DNA from: Maricaulis sp039978735
GTDB taxonomy: Bacteria > Pseudomonadota > Alphaproteobacteria > Caulobacterales > Maricaulaceae
Reading direction: 5' to 3'
Assembly (NCBI RefSeq): GCF_039978735.1
Contig: NZ_JBDWAS010000021.1
Location: 1-64,000 of the forward strand
DNA: 64,000 bases
The translations under genes were made by a program, and so were the position numbers. The notes under the pieces were generated by a model that was not told the DNA's origin, searched no databases, and worked only from the letters and a program-made list of their open reading frames with translations. Below, in pieces: positions 1 through 9,105 of this stretch; positions within the stretch are counted from its first letter, which is position 1, and every line of letters starts with the position of its first letter.

Positions 1-40
1 GGCGCGCCCGCTGTTCTTAGTGTGTCAAACAAAGGACGCC

Positions 41-1432
41 ATGACGTTCGCTGAACTCGGACTGAGCCCGAAACTCCTCGAAGCGATTGAAGCTGCCGGG
101 TATACCGACCCGACACCGATCCAGGCCGGCGCCATCCCGCCAGCCCTGGCCGGTCGCGATGTCCTTGGTATTGCCCAGACTGGTACGGGCAAGACCGCGT
201 CCTTCACCCTGCCCCTGATCGAGCGCCTGTCGCGCGGCCGTGCCAAGGCACGCATGCCGCGTTCGCTGATCATTGCGCCCACACGCGAGCTCGCGGCCCA
301 GGTCGCCGAGAATTTCGAGACCTATTCGAAGGGTCAGAAACTCTCCATGGCGCTGCTGATCGGCGGTGTTGCCTTCGGGCCGCAGGAAGAGATCCTCAAC
401 AAGGGCGCCGACGTGCTGATCGCCACGCCGGGCCGCCTGCTCGACCATTTCGAGCGCGGCAAGCTGTTGATGAATGGTGTGCAATTCCTCGTCGTCGACG
501 AAGCGGACCGCATGCTGGACATGGGCTTCATTCCCGACCTCGAGCGCATTTTCAACATGGTGCCGCCGCGCCGCCAGGTACTGTTCTTCTCGGCCACCAT
601 GCCGAAGGAGATCAAGAGTCTGGTCGACCGCTTCCTCAACGACCCCGAGCGGATCGAGGTTGCCCGGCCCGCCACGACCGGCGCGAACATCCAGCAATAC
701 CTGGTGAAGGCCGCCTCCTCTGCCGCCAAGGACAAGCGCGCCGCCCTGCGCGCCGCGATGAACCGCGACGGCGTGAAGAACGGCATCATCTTCGCCAACC
801 GCAAGCGCGATGTAGACATCGTCGCCCGCTCGCTGCAGCGCCACGGCTTCTCTGCCGCCCCGATCCACGGCGATCTGGACCAGTCCACGCGGACCGCAAC
901 GCTGGCCGGCTTCAAGTCCGGCGAGCTGCGCTTCCTGGTGGCCTCGGACGTCGCTGCGCGCGGGCTCGACATTCCCGATGTCAGCCACGTCTTCAATTAT
1001 GACGTACCGCACCATGCCGACGATTATGTCCACCGCATCGGCCGGACCGGCCGCGCCGGCAAGACCGGCGAGGCGATCACGATCACGACATCGGCCGACG
1101 ACAAGTCGCTGAGCGCCGTTCTCAAGCTGATCCAGCAGGACGTGCCCGAATTGCCGGTCGAGGGCGTGAAGGCTCCGGCACCGGACACCGAAAAGCCGGC
1201 TCCCCGCAAAAGCCGCAGCACACGTGGCAGCAGCAAGGCGTCTGAAAAGAAGGCCGAAAAACCTGCTGAAAAGCCTGCGGAGAAGCCGGCGGACAAGCCG
1301 GCAACCTCGTCGGGACGCGAGGACAGGCCGTCCGGCAACCGCCCCACACGCGACAAGTCGCGCCGGCGCCAGGATCACGACGATAATCGCGTCGTCGGAT
1401 TTGGCGACCATGTGCCCGACTTCATGACCTAG
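41..1432 (+). CDS. DEAD-box ATP-dependent RNA helicase
   Basis: A 463-residue superfamily 2 RNA helicase that unwinds structured RNA using ATP, probably in ribosome assembly or mRNA decay. The Q-motif region (GYTDPTPIQ), Walker A (AQTGTGKT), PTRELA, DEAD-type Walker B (VVDEADRMLDMGF), SAT and HRIGRTGRAGKTG are all present in order. After about residue 370 the protein becomes a Lys/Pro/Glu-rich tail with KPAE repeats and a basic end, typical of RhlE-like helicases. ATG at 41 is preferred over an in-frame GTG at 20 because the family starts directly at MTFAELGLS. Which RhlE/DbpA subgroup it belongs to cannot be settled here. Confidence 0.93.
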   Translation: MTFAELGLSPKLLEAIEAAGYTDPTPIQAGAIPPALAGRDVLGIAQTGTGKTASFTLPLIERLSRGRAKARMPRSLIIAPTRELAAQVAENFETYSKGQKLSMALLIGGVAFGPQEEILNKGADVLIATPGRLLDHFERGKLLMNGVQFLVVDEADRMLDMGFIPDLERIFNMVPPRRQVLFFSATMPKEIKSLVDRFLNDPERIEVARPATTGANIQQYLVKAASSAAKDKRAALRAAMNRDGVKNGIIFANRKRDVDIVARSLQRHGFSAAPIHGDLDQSTRTATLAGFKSGELRFLVASDVAARGLDIPDVSHVFNYDVPHHADDYVHRIGRTGRAGKTGEAITITTSADDKSLSAVLKLIQQDVPELPVEGVKAPAPDTEKPAPRKSRSTRGSSKASEKKAEKPAEKPAEKPADKPATSSGREDRPSGNRPTRDKSRRRQDHDDNRVVGFGDHVPDFMT

Positions 1433-1445
1433 ATTTGGCTGCGCG

Positions 1446-1475
1446 CTGCCGCCCCGGTATCCGCCGGGGCGGCAG
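1446..1475 (+). terminator. Strong GC hairpin after the helicase gene
   Basis: A perfect 12-bp stem (1446-1457 with 1464-1475) and 6-nt loop lies 14 bases after the helicase stop. It lacks a clear T-run, so it may be a 3' stabilising hairpin or a weak terminator. Confidence 0.45.
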
Positions 1476-1524
1476 CGGCCCACCCGCTGAAATCGTATGA
1501 AACGCCAGAACAATCTGCGCCGGC

Positions 1525-1539
1525 CTCATACGATATGAG
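1525..1539. promoter_or_regulatory. Palindrome upstream of the GGDEF gene
   Basis: CTCATA, 3 nt, TATGAG forms a perfect inverted repeat about 90 bases before the diguanylate cyclase start. It could be an operator; no binding protein is recognisable. Confidence 0.25.
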
Positions 1540-1627
1540 CAATTTTTACCTCTTCTTTTCCTTTCTCCCCTAGTCTCCGGATTGTCGCGGACGAAGAAGC
1601 TCGTTCGCCAAGGGAAGGACGTATCTC

Positions 1628-2680
1628 GTGAACGGTCGATTGCTAGGCAAGGAAGGACGTGAGTTCGCGCACAAGGCGCTTGAGCTCATGGATCAGTTTG
1701 ACGTCGCTCCAACGCCGGAAAACTACGCCGTCTGGATCTGCTTCGCGAGCGATACCAATCCGGAACTCTGTGAAACCCTGCGCACCCATATCGAGGCCGG
1801 CGAGGCCTTCAGCGAAACCGTCAACGCGGAACTCTTCGAACAGTATTTCCAGTGGAAGGCCATCCAGGATGCGATCCTGGAAAGCGGCAATCTGATGAGC
1901 CGCGAGCTCGGCGCCGTGAAGCAGTCGCTGGAAGCGGCCGAGCGCGACACTGTCGCCTATGGCAAGGCGCTGGAAGGCGCCACGCATGAACTCGTCGCCA
2001 GCCCGGATGCGGCCGGCATGAAGCGCCTGGTCGAATCGCTGGTCTCCGCCACGGCGCGCATGCAACGGCGCAGCCAGGCGCTCGAGGACAAGCTGCAAGC
2101 GACGTCCAACGAAGTCACCAAGCTGAAGACCCATCTTGAACGGGTCCGCGAAGAAGCCATGACCGATGCCCTCACCGGCATCGCCAACCGCAAGCGTTTC
2201 GACGAAGCGCTGCGCCGCGCCCGCCGGGCTTCGGAGGCCGATGGCACGCCGCTGAGCCTGATCCTGTGCGACATCGACTTCTTCAAGCGCTTCAACGACA
2301 CCTGGGGCCACCAGACCGGTGACCAGATCATCCGTTTCGTTGCGGGCTGCCTGACCCGTCACTCGCTGGAACACCATGTGGTGGCCCGCTATGGCGGCGA
2401 GGAATTCGGTATCGTGATGCCGAACACCGACACGGCGACGGCCAGGGACATTGCGGAAAAGATCCGCAAGACGGTCGAATCGAAAAAGCTGCTGCGCAAA
2501 TCCACCAATGAGGATCTGGGCAATATCACGGTGTCGCTGGGCATTGCCGGCTATCGCGACGGCGAATCGATCGAGGAGCTGATCGAGCGCTCTGACGCCA
2601 ATCTCTACAAGTCCAAGACGGAAGGGCGGAACCGCTCGACCAGCGACGAGAGCACGGACAGCCGGTCTGCCGCCGCCTGA
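1628..2680 (+). CDS. Diguanylate cyclase (GGDEF domain)
   Basis: A 350-residue soluble protein predicted to make cyclic di-GMP from two GTP. The N-terminal ~170 residues carry the conserved alphaproteobacterial region (PTPENYAVW) followed by a helical, probably coiled-coil stretch. The C-terminal GGDEF domain has an intact RYGGEEF active site and the CDIDFFKRFND metal-binding segment. The inhibitory I-site RxxD is absent: the equivalent positions read LEHH, so product feedback inhibition is unlikely. Translation starts at a GTG preceded by AGGGAAGGA. It is a single gene with its own terminator downstream. Confidence 0.92.
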   Translation: MNGRLLGKEGREFAHKALELMDQFDVAPTPENYAVWICFASDTNPELCETLRTHIEAGEAFSETVNAELFEQYFQWKAIQDAILESGNLMSRELGAVKQSLEAAERDTVAYGKALEGATHELVASPDAAGMKRLVESLVSATARMQRRSQALEDKLQATSNEVTKLKTHLERVREEAMTDALTGIANRKRFDEALRRARRASEADGTPLSLILCDIDFFKRFNDTWGHQTGDQIIRFVAGCLTRHSLEHHVVARYGGEEFGIVMPNTDTATARDIAEKIRKTVESKKLLRKSTNEDLGNITVSLGIAGYRDGESIEELIERSDANLYKSKTEGRNRSTSDESTDSRSAAA

Positions 2681-2708
2681 TCACACCGTTCCCTGTCGAG
2701 AAAAGATG

Positions 2709-2733
2709 ATGCCGCCTCAAGGGCGGCATTTTT
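2709..2733 (+). terminator. Rho-independent terminator
   Basis: An 8-bp stem (2709-2716 / 2722-2729), 5-nt loop and T-rich tail follow the GGDEF gene. It lies between that gene and the convergent GST gene. Confidence 0.75.
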
Positions 2734-2743
2734 CTTTGCGGTT

Positions 2744-3334
2744 CTATCCGTCGGCTGGCGGCTGGGTCGACTGGAAGCTCGCCCGCGAGGCCCAGGCATC
2801 ATGCAGGGCCACCAGTCGCGGACGCCCCGAGCGCCAGTCGCATTCGGGATAGCGGAAATCGAGATAACCCAGCGCCACGGCCATGGTCAGCGGCCCCTGG
2901 GCGTGCGGATTATCCGCCTCGCCCATGCCCGCTTCCAGCTCGTCCAGCGCGCGCTGGATGCCGCGCTCGCGCCGGCCGATCCAGAAATCCGACCGGATGC
3001 CTTCATCGCGCACCATCTCGACCCGGCGCATGACCGTGAGATCGAGCAAGCCGCTGCCCAGCGCTTCCAGGCGGCGGTCCGTCCAGTCACGAGGCCAGGG
3101 CTCACCGGCACGCTCGGCGATATAATCGGCGATGATGGCGCTCTCGGTCAGCGCCTGGCCGTCATCCATCAGCAGGCACGGCACCCGGCCCAGCGGATTG
3201 GCCCTGAGCAGGTCCGGATCGTCATCAAAGGGGTGGGCCTCAACCTCCTCGATCGCATCGCCCAGAGCGAATTCGCGCACCATGACACGGCATTTGCGCG
3301 AATAGGGCGAGGTCGAGGAGATAATCAGCTTCAT
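2744..3334 (-). CDS. Glutathione S-transferase family protein
   Basis: A 196-residue cytosolic GST-like protein. The N-terminal thioredoxin-fold half (TSPYSRKCRVMVRE) holds the SPYSRK glutathione-site motif with a Ser/Cys pair, cis-Pro context GRVPCLL and the ESAIIADYI segment that binds the gamma-glutamyl group. The C-terminal helical half is less conserved. It begins 5 bases after the SufA-like gene and is the last gene of the suf operon, so it is probably co-transcribed. A role in redox protection during Fe-S assembly is inferred from position only. Confidence 0.85.
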   Translation of the reverse strand: MKLIISSTSPYSRKCRVMVREFALGDAIEEVEAHPFDDDPDLLRANPLGRVPCLLMDDGQALTESAIIADYIAERAGEPWPRDWTDRRLEALGSGLLDLTVMRRVEMVRDEGIRSDFWIGRRERGIQRALDELEAGMGEADNPHAQGPLTMAVALGYLDFRYPECDWRSGRPRLVALHDAWASRASFQSTQPPADG

Positions 3335-3339
3335 GGAGA

Positions 3340-3699
3340 TCAGGCACTCACGGCCGGGACGATGGTGACACTTTCCCCGCAGCCGCAGGCATCGGTCTGA
3401 TTGGGGTTGTTGAACACGAATTTGGCGTGCAGCGGCGTCACTTCATAGTCGATCTGGGTGCCGAGAAGGAAAAGCAGTGCCTTCGATTCCAGCACGATCT
3501 CCACACCCTTGTCCTCGACGCGCTCGTCCAGCGCCTCGGGCGCCTCGACATAACCCATCTCGTATTCCATGCCGGCACAGCCGCCATTCTTCACGCCGAC
3601 CCGCAGGAAGCCGGCGCCGCGATTGGCCATGATCTCCTTGACGCGCGCAGCAGCGGCATCGGTCAGGGTGACGGCCTTGGGTCTTTCGCGTCGGGTCAT
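3340..3699 (-). CDS. sufA: SufA/IscA-type Fe-S assembly protein (HesB family)
   Basis: A 119-residue A-type carrier that receives Fe-S clusters from the SufBCD scaffold and delivers them to apoproteins. The three cluster-ligand cysteines are present: one in the NGGCAGMEY loop and two in the C-terminal CGCG motif. The start is placed at the ATG giving MTRRERPKAV; an ATG four codons upstream (3711) is also possible. It lies about 20 bases after the DUF59 gene, within the suf operon. Confidence 0.88.
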   Translation of the reverse strand: MTRRERPKAVTLTDAAAARVKEIMANRGAGFLRVGVKNGGCAGMEYEMGYVEAPEALDERVEDKGVEIVLESKALLFLLGTQIDYEVTPLHAKFVFNNPNQTDACGCGESVTIVPAVSA

Positions 3700-3721
3700 C
3701 GTGCTTCGCATCCAGTTGCGT

Positions 3722-4153
3722 CTAGAACATGTTCAGCGCCAGCCGCGCCTCGTCGGACATGCGGTCCGGGGTCCAGGGCGGTTCGAATGTCAGCTCGACC
3801 AGGGCGCGCTCGACCCCGTCGACCTTCTCCACGGCCTCCTGGACCCATCCGGGCATCTCGCCGGCCACCGGACATCCCGGCGCGGTCAGCGTCATTTCCA
3901 CCTTCAGGGTCCGGTCGTCTTCCAGATCGACCTTGTAGATCAGGCCGAGCTCGTAGATGTCGACCGGGATTTCCGGATCATACACTGTCTTGAGCGCTGC
4001 GACGATGTCATCGGTAATCCGGGCCAGCTCGTCCTGCGGGATCGCCCCGGCCGGCGGCGACACCGCCTCCGCGACTTCAACCGGCGTGGCCGGTTTGGCG
4101 GACGTCCGCGGCGCGGACAGATCGATCATGTCTCGGTCTGTGGTCTGGGTCAT
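3722..4153 (-). CDS. SUF system DUF59/MIP18-family protein (SufT-like)
   Basis: A 143-residue protein whose residues ~50-143 form a DUF59 (MIP18) domain: YDPEIPVDIYELGLIY, then LTAPGCPV with the conserved cysteine. Its N-terminal ~45 residues are polar and probably flexible. Bacterial members act in Fe-S cluster maturation or transfer. It starts 8 bases after sufS and ends 10 to 22 bases before the SufA-like gene, an arrangement common in alphaproteobacterial suf operons. Confidence 0.87.
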   Translation of the reverse strand: MTQTTDRDMIDLSAPRTSAKPATPVEVAEAVSPPAGAIPQDELARITDDIVAALKTVYDPEIPVDIYELGLIYKVDLEDDRTLKVEMTLTAPGCPVAGEMPGWVQEAVEKVDGVERALVELTFEPPWTPDRMSDEARLALNMF

Positions 4154-4161
4154 TTCAAAGC

Positions 4162-5403
4162 CTAGATGAGAAACTCGCGGGCCTTTTTCAATGCGTCGAC
4201 AAACGCATCGGCCTCTTCGAACGTGTTGTAGAGCGCAAAGGAGGCGCGCGCCGTGGCGCTCAGCCCCAGACGGCGCATCAGCGGCTGGGCACAGTGGTGG
4301 CCGGCCCGTACGGCCACGCCGTACTTGTCGAGAATCTGGGCGACATCGTGCGGATGCGCCCCCTCCATGTGGAAGGAGATGATGGCGCCCTTGTCCTGGG
4401 CCGTGCCGATCACGGTGAGACCGTCGATCTCCGCCAGCCCGGTCATCGCCCGGTCCATCAGCGCGCGCTCATGCTCCATCATGGCGATACGGTCATGACG
4501 CTCAACCCAGCGGATCGCCGCGCCCAGACCGATCACATCGGCAATCGCCGGCGTTCCCGCCTCGAACTTGTGCGGCACATCGGCGAAGGTCACACGGTCC
4601 TCGAACACGTCGGCAATCATCTCGCCGCCGCCCATATAGGGCGGCAGGCGGTCCAGCCAGTCACCGCGGGCATAGAGCGCGCCGGCGCCGGACGGGCCGT
4701 AAAGCTTGTGACCGGTAAAGACGAAGAAATCGCAGTCCAGCGCCTGCACATCGACCGCCAGATGCACCGCAGACTGCGAGCCGTCGAGCAGCAGCGGAAT
4801 CTCCGCCACGCCCGGGATCGCGCGGATCCGGGCGATATCGTTGACCGTGCCCAGCACGTTGGACATGTGGGTGATGGCGATCAGGCGGGTCCGGTCATTA
4901 ACCAGGCCTGCCAACTGTTGGTAGTCCAGCTCTCCAGCCTCGGTCACATCTGCCCATTTGAGGGTGAAGCCATTCTTTTTACTCAACAATATCCACGGAA
5001 CGATATTGGAGTGATGCTCCATCCGGCTGATGACGATCTCGTCGCCCGGGCTGAGCATCTGGCAGAAAGTGTGGGCAACAAGGTTAATCGCCTCGGTCGA
5101 GCCGCGGGTGAAAACGATCTCGTTCGCGCTCTTGGCATTGAGGAACCGGCGCACATCCTCGCGCGCGGCTTCGAAGGCCTCGGTCGTCTCGTTTGCCAGG
5201 GTGTGAAGCCCGCGGTGAACATTGGCGTAGGAGGCGCGGTAGACGCCCGCCACGCTCTCGATCACGAATTCCGGCTTCTGCGCCGAGGCGGCACTGTCCA
5301 GATAGACCAGCGGCCGGCCATTGATCTCGCGCTGCAGGATCGGGAATTCGGCGCGGATGGCGTCGATATTGAGGCTGGCAGGAATATTCTTGTGGACTGT
5401 CAT
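4162..5403 (-). CDS. sufS: Cysteine desulfurase SufS
   Basis: A 413-residue PLP-dependent class II cysteine desulfurase that releases sulfur from cysteine for SufBCD. The PLP lysine lies in FTGHKLYGPSG, and the catalytic cysteine in RAGHHCAQPLM. The ATG at 5403 (MTVHKNIPASL) is preferred over an upstream in-frame start inside a repeat element. The 187-base gap separating it from sufD holds a dispersed repeat. SufS enzymes usually need a SufE or SufU partner; none is encoded in this operon. Confidence 0.95.
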   Translation of the reverse strand: MTVHKNIPASLNIDAIRAEFPILQREINGRPLVYLDSAASAQKPEFVIESVAGVYRASYANVHRGLHTLANETTEAFEAAREDVRRFLNAKSANEIVFTRGSTEAINLVAHTFCQMLSPGDEIVISRMEHHSNIVPWILLSKKNGFTLKWADVTEAGELDYQQLAGLVNDRTRLIAITHMSNVLGTVNDIARIRAIPGVAEIPLLLDGSQSAVHLAVDVQALDCDFFVFTGHKLYGPSGAGALYARGDWLDRLPPYMGGGEMIADVFEDRVTFADVPHKFEAGTPAIADVIGLGAAIRWVERHDRIAMMEHERALMDRAMTGLAEIDGLTVIGTAQDKGAIISFHMEGAHPHDVAQILDKYGVAVRAGHHCAQPLMRRLGLSATARASFALYNTFEEADAFVDALKKAREFLI

Positions 5404-5426
5404 GCGGCCACTCCAGCCGGCAAACA

Positions 5427-5553
5427 CCACCTTCTCCCCGCGGGAGAAGGTGCCCGAAGGGCGGATGAGGGGGAAATCCCGGTGGCCGCGCTGAAAGTTC
5501 GAAGGGCGATGCCTTCCCCCTCTCCCTCGCTCCCTCTCCCAAGGGAGAGGGCG
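5427..5553. repeat. Dispersed palindromic repeat, copy 1
   Basis: A ~127-base element fills the sufD-sufS gap. It has two hairpin-forming parts: a left CTTCTCC/GGAGAAG palindrome followed by GTGCCCGAAGGGCGGATGAG, and a right part of CCCTCTCCC/GGGAGAGGG. A closely related copy lies at 15100-15228 and a partial inverted copy at 51059-51112. In the suf transcript it would fold into stable hairpins between cistrons. Confidence 0.8.
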
Positions 5554-5590
5554 GTCAAGCGCAATGCCACGACTGAAACGATCCTATCGG

Positions 5591-6625
5591 TCACGACAGC
5601 GCCTCCAGCCGGTTGCGTAGTTCGCCCTTCAGGGTTTCGCGCAGGCTTTCATCGGCAATGCCGTCCAGCGGCTCGGCCAGGAAGCTCTCGATCAGCAGTG
5701 CCCGCGCCTTCGGCGCCGGCAGGCCGCGCTGGCGCATGTAGAACAGCGCCGTCTCGTCGATCGCACCCAGCGCATTGCCGTGCGCGCACTGCACGTCATC
5801 GGCATAGATTTCCAGTTCCGGCTTGGCGTCGATCTCGGCGCGGTCGTCCAGCATCAGCGCCCGGTGCGTCATGCGCGCATCGGTCTGCTGGGCGGCCCGG
5901 TCGACGATGAATTTGCCCTGGAAGACGCCATGGCCGTGCGAGGCCGCAGCACCCTTCACCAGCTGGCGCGTCTGGCCGCCAGGACCCGTGTGATGCACGA
6001 CCGTCGTCGAATCTGCGTGATGCCGGGCGTCGAGCAGATAGACCCCGCCCAGATCCACTTGCGAGCCCTCGCCCGGATGCGTGATGTGCGTCTCGATCCG
6101 CGAGAGCTTGGCGCCAAAATCCAGCGTGCGCTGATTGAGGGCCGCGCCCGGCGCCAGCACGATCTCGGCCGACGACACGAAGACGCCGTCCGGCGCATCG
6201 GCGGCGATACACACACGGTCGAGCCGCGCGCCCGTTTCCAGCGTGATCTTCAGATGCCAATTGCCCAGCGCTCCGGCCTCGGCCCGGTAATGCTCGACCA
6301 GCGTCACCGCATGCCCCGCCGGCACGGTGATTTCCGCATCGGCCGCGCTGGCACCCGGCTTCGCCGTCAGCGTCAGGTTCAGCCGTGCCCCATCGTCCGG
6401 GCGCAGGGATGCCGCTTCGAGCCCGTCGACAACAAGCTCGCCGGCGGCGGAGACATCATTGGCGGCCCGGCGCAGGTCCGACCATTTCCACAACTCGTTG
6501 CGCTTGGTCGGCAGGCCCTGTTCACGCGTCGCCTCGCGCAGTTGCCCACGCCAGCCGGTGGCGCCTTGCAGCGCGGCGATGAGGGCTTGTTCAGCGGGTG
6601 TGTGGGTGAGCGTCGCGACGGTCAT
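5591..6625 (-). CDS. sufD: Fe-S scaffold subunit SufD
   Basis: A 344-residue member of the SufB/SufD family, forming the SufBCD scaffold complex on which Fe-S clusters are built. The C-terminal beta-helix core is visible (VDLGGVYLLD, then SHGHGVFQGKFIVD, then CAHGNALGAID), ending in the helical segment typical of the family. It lies between sufC and sufS on the same strand. The 220-base gap to sufC holds a different repeat, so either read-through or an internal promoter must serve it. Confidence 0.94.
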   Translation of the reverse strand: MTVATLTHTPAEQALIAALQGATGWRGQLREATREQGLPTKRNELWKWSDLRRAANDVSAAGELVVDGLEAASLRPDDGARLNLTLTAKPGASAADAEITVPAGHAVTLVEHYRAEAGALGNWHLKITLETGARLDRVCIAADAPDGVFVSSAEIVLAPGAALNQRTLDFGAKLSRIETHITHPGEGSQVDLGGVYLLDARHHADSTTVVHHTGPGGQTRQLVKGAAASHGHGVFQGKFIVDRAAQQTDARMTHRALMLDDRAEIDAKPELEIYADDVQCAHGNALGAIDETALFYMRQRGLPAPKARALLIESFLAEPLDGIADESLRETLKGELRNRLEALS

Positions 6626-6649
6626 GCTCTCGCTCCAGTTTCAATCGCT

Positions 6650-6820
6650 GTCATCCCGGTCGGATGGCACGCGAAAGCGGGCCGCAGAGCCGGGACCCAG
6701 ACACGCAGGCCAGGGCCGGAAGCAGACGCAGTGCCGGCACTTCGTGCATCGGGATGGGCACCGGGATTATGGGTCCCGGACCTCCGCCCGCCCCAGGGCC
6801 GGGCATGCGTCCGGGATGAC
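6650..6820. repeat. Repeat element with terminal inverted repeats
   Basis: A ~171-base element bounded by GTCATCCCGG (6650-6659) and its exact complement CCGGGATGAC (6811-6820). Internal segments CGGGACCCA and TGGGTCCCG are also complementary, so the whole element can fold into a long imperfect hairpin. It carries no gene and lies in the sufC-sufD gap. Confidence 0.7.
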
Positions 6821-6845
6821 AAGTGAGGTGATGACGAAAAGAGCA

Positions 6846-7610
<765 letters not shown>

Positions 7611-7628
7611 TGTTTTTTCTCGCAAAAT

Positions 7629-9104
7629 CTAGCCGACACTGCCTTCGAGAGACACTTTGAGGAGGTTCTGGGCCTCCACGGCGAATTCCATCGGGAGTTC
7701 CTGCAGGACCTCGCGCACGAAACCGTTGACCAGCAGCGCCGTAGCCGCCTCCTCGTCCAGCCCGCGCTGGCGGGCATAGAAGAGCTGGTCCTCGGACAGG
7801 CGCGTCGTCGTCGCCTCGTGTTCGAGCACGGCCTTGGGCGTCTTGCACTCGATATAGGGCACGGTGTGGGCGCCGCACTGATCGCCGATCAACAGGCTGT
7901 CGCACTGGGTGAAATTGCGCGCGCCTTCCGCCTTGGCGTGGATCGAGACCAGGCCGCGATAGGTCTGGTCGGACCGGCCCGCGGAAATCCCCTTAGAGAT
8001 GATGCGGCTGGTCGAGCCCTTGCCCAGATGGATCATCTTGGTGCCGGTATCGGCCTGCTGATGCCCGTTGGTGACGGCAATGGAATAGAATTCGCCGCGC
8101 GAATTCTCGCCCTTCAGAATGCAGGACGGGTATTTCCACGTGATCGCCGAACCGGTCTCGACCTGGGTCCAGGAGATCTTGGAATTCTTGCCCCGGCAAT
8201 CGCCGCGCTTGGTGACGAAGTTGTAGACGCCGCCCTTGCCGTTCTCGTCGCCCGGCCACCAGTTCTGGACGGTGGAATACTTGATCTCCGCATCGTCCAG
8301 CGCGACCAGTTCCACGACCGCGGCGTGCAGCTGGTTCTCGTCGCGCATCGGCGCCGTGCAGCCTTCCAGATAGGAGACATAGGCGCCCTTGTCGGCGATG
8401 ATCAGCGTGCGCTCGAACTGGCCCGTGCCTTCCGCATTCATGCGGAAATAGGTCGACAACTCCATCGGACAGCGCACACCGGGCGGCACATAGACGAAGG
8501 AACCGTCGGAGAAGACCGCCGTGTTCAGCGTGGCGAAGTAATTGTCCGACGCCGGCACGACCGAGCCGAGATATTTGCGCACCAGTTCGGGGTGATCGCG
8601 CAGCGCCTCGGAGATCGAGCAGAAGATCACGCCGGCCTTGGCGAGCTCGGCCTTGAAGGTCGTGACGACAGACACCGAGTCGAACACGGCATCGACCGCG
8701 ACACGGTTCTCCGAGCCTTTCACGCCCAGCAGCACTTCCTGCTCTTTCAGCGGAATGCCCAGCTTCTCGAAATCGGCGAGGATTTCAGCGGGCACATCGT
8801 CGATCGAATCGTACTTCGCGCCGGCCTTCGGCTCGGCGTAGTAATAGATGTCCTGGAAGTCGATCGGCGGATATTTCACCTTCGCCCAGTCCGGCTCCTT
8901 CATCTGGAAGAAGCGCTCGAGGGCTTTCAGGCGCCATTCGGTCATCCAGGCCGGCTCGCCCTTCTTGGCCGAGATATAGCGCACCGTTTCCTCGTCCAGA
9001 CCCTTGGGCGAGAATTCCTGTTCGACGTCCGTCGTGAAGCCGTACTTGTACTTGTCGGCCTCAAGCTTCTTGACGTCTTCAATGGTTTCCTTGACCGCAG
9101 CCAT
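7629..9104 (-). CDS. sufB: Fe-S scaffold subunit SufB
   Basis: A 491-residue SufB, the main scaffold of the SUF system. The family segments include GVKGSENRVAVDAVFDSVSV and, in the beta-helix core, the cysteine-bearing YLEGCTAP, NWWPGDENGKGG, GKNSKISWTQVETGSAITW and QCDSLLIGDQCGAHTVPYIE. Length is normal for the family. Its start lies one base beyond the stop of the IscS-like gene, which implies translational coupling. Confidence 0.97.
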   Translation of the reverse strand: MAAVKETIEDVKKLEADKYKYGFTTDVEQEFSPKGLDEETVRYISAKKGEPAWMTEWRLKALERFFQMKEPDWAKVKYPPIDFQDIYYYAEPKAGAKYDSIDDVPAEILADFEKLGIPLKEQEVLLGVKGSENRVAVDAVFDSVSVVTTFKAELAKAGVIFCSISEALRDHPELVRKYLGSVVPASDNYFATLNTAVFSDGSFVYVPPGVRCPMELSTYFRMNAEGTGQFERTLIIADKGAYVSYLEGCTAPMRDENQLHAAVVELVALDDAEIKYSTVQNWWPGDENGKGGVYNFVTKRGDCRGKNSKISWTQVETGSAITWKYPSCILKGENSRGEFYSIAVTNGHQQADTGTKMIHLGKGSTSRIISKGISAGRSDQTYRGLVSIHAKAEGARNFTQCDSLLIGDQCGAHTVPYIECKTPKAVLEHEATTTRLSEDQLFYARQRGLDEEAATALLVNGFVREVLQELPMEFAVEAQNLLKVSLEGSVG

Positions 9105-9105
9105 G

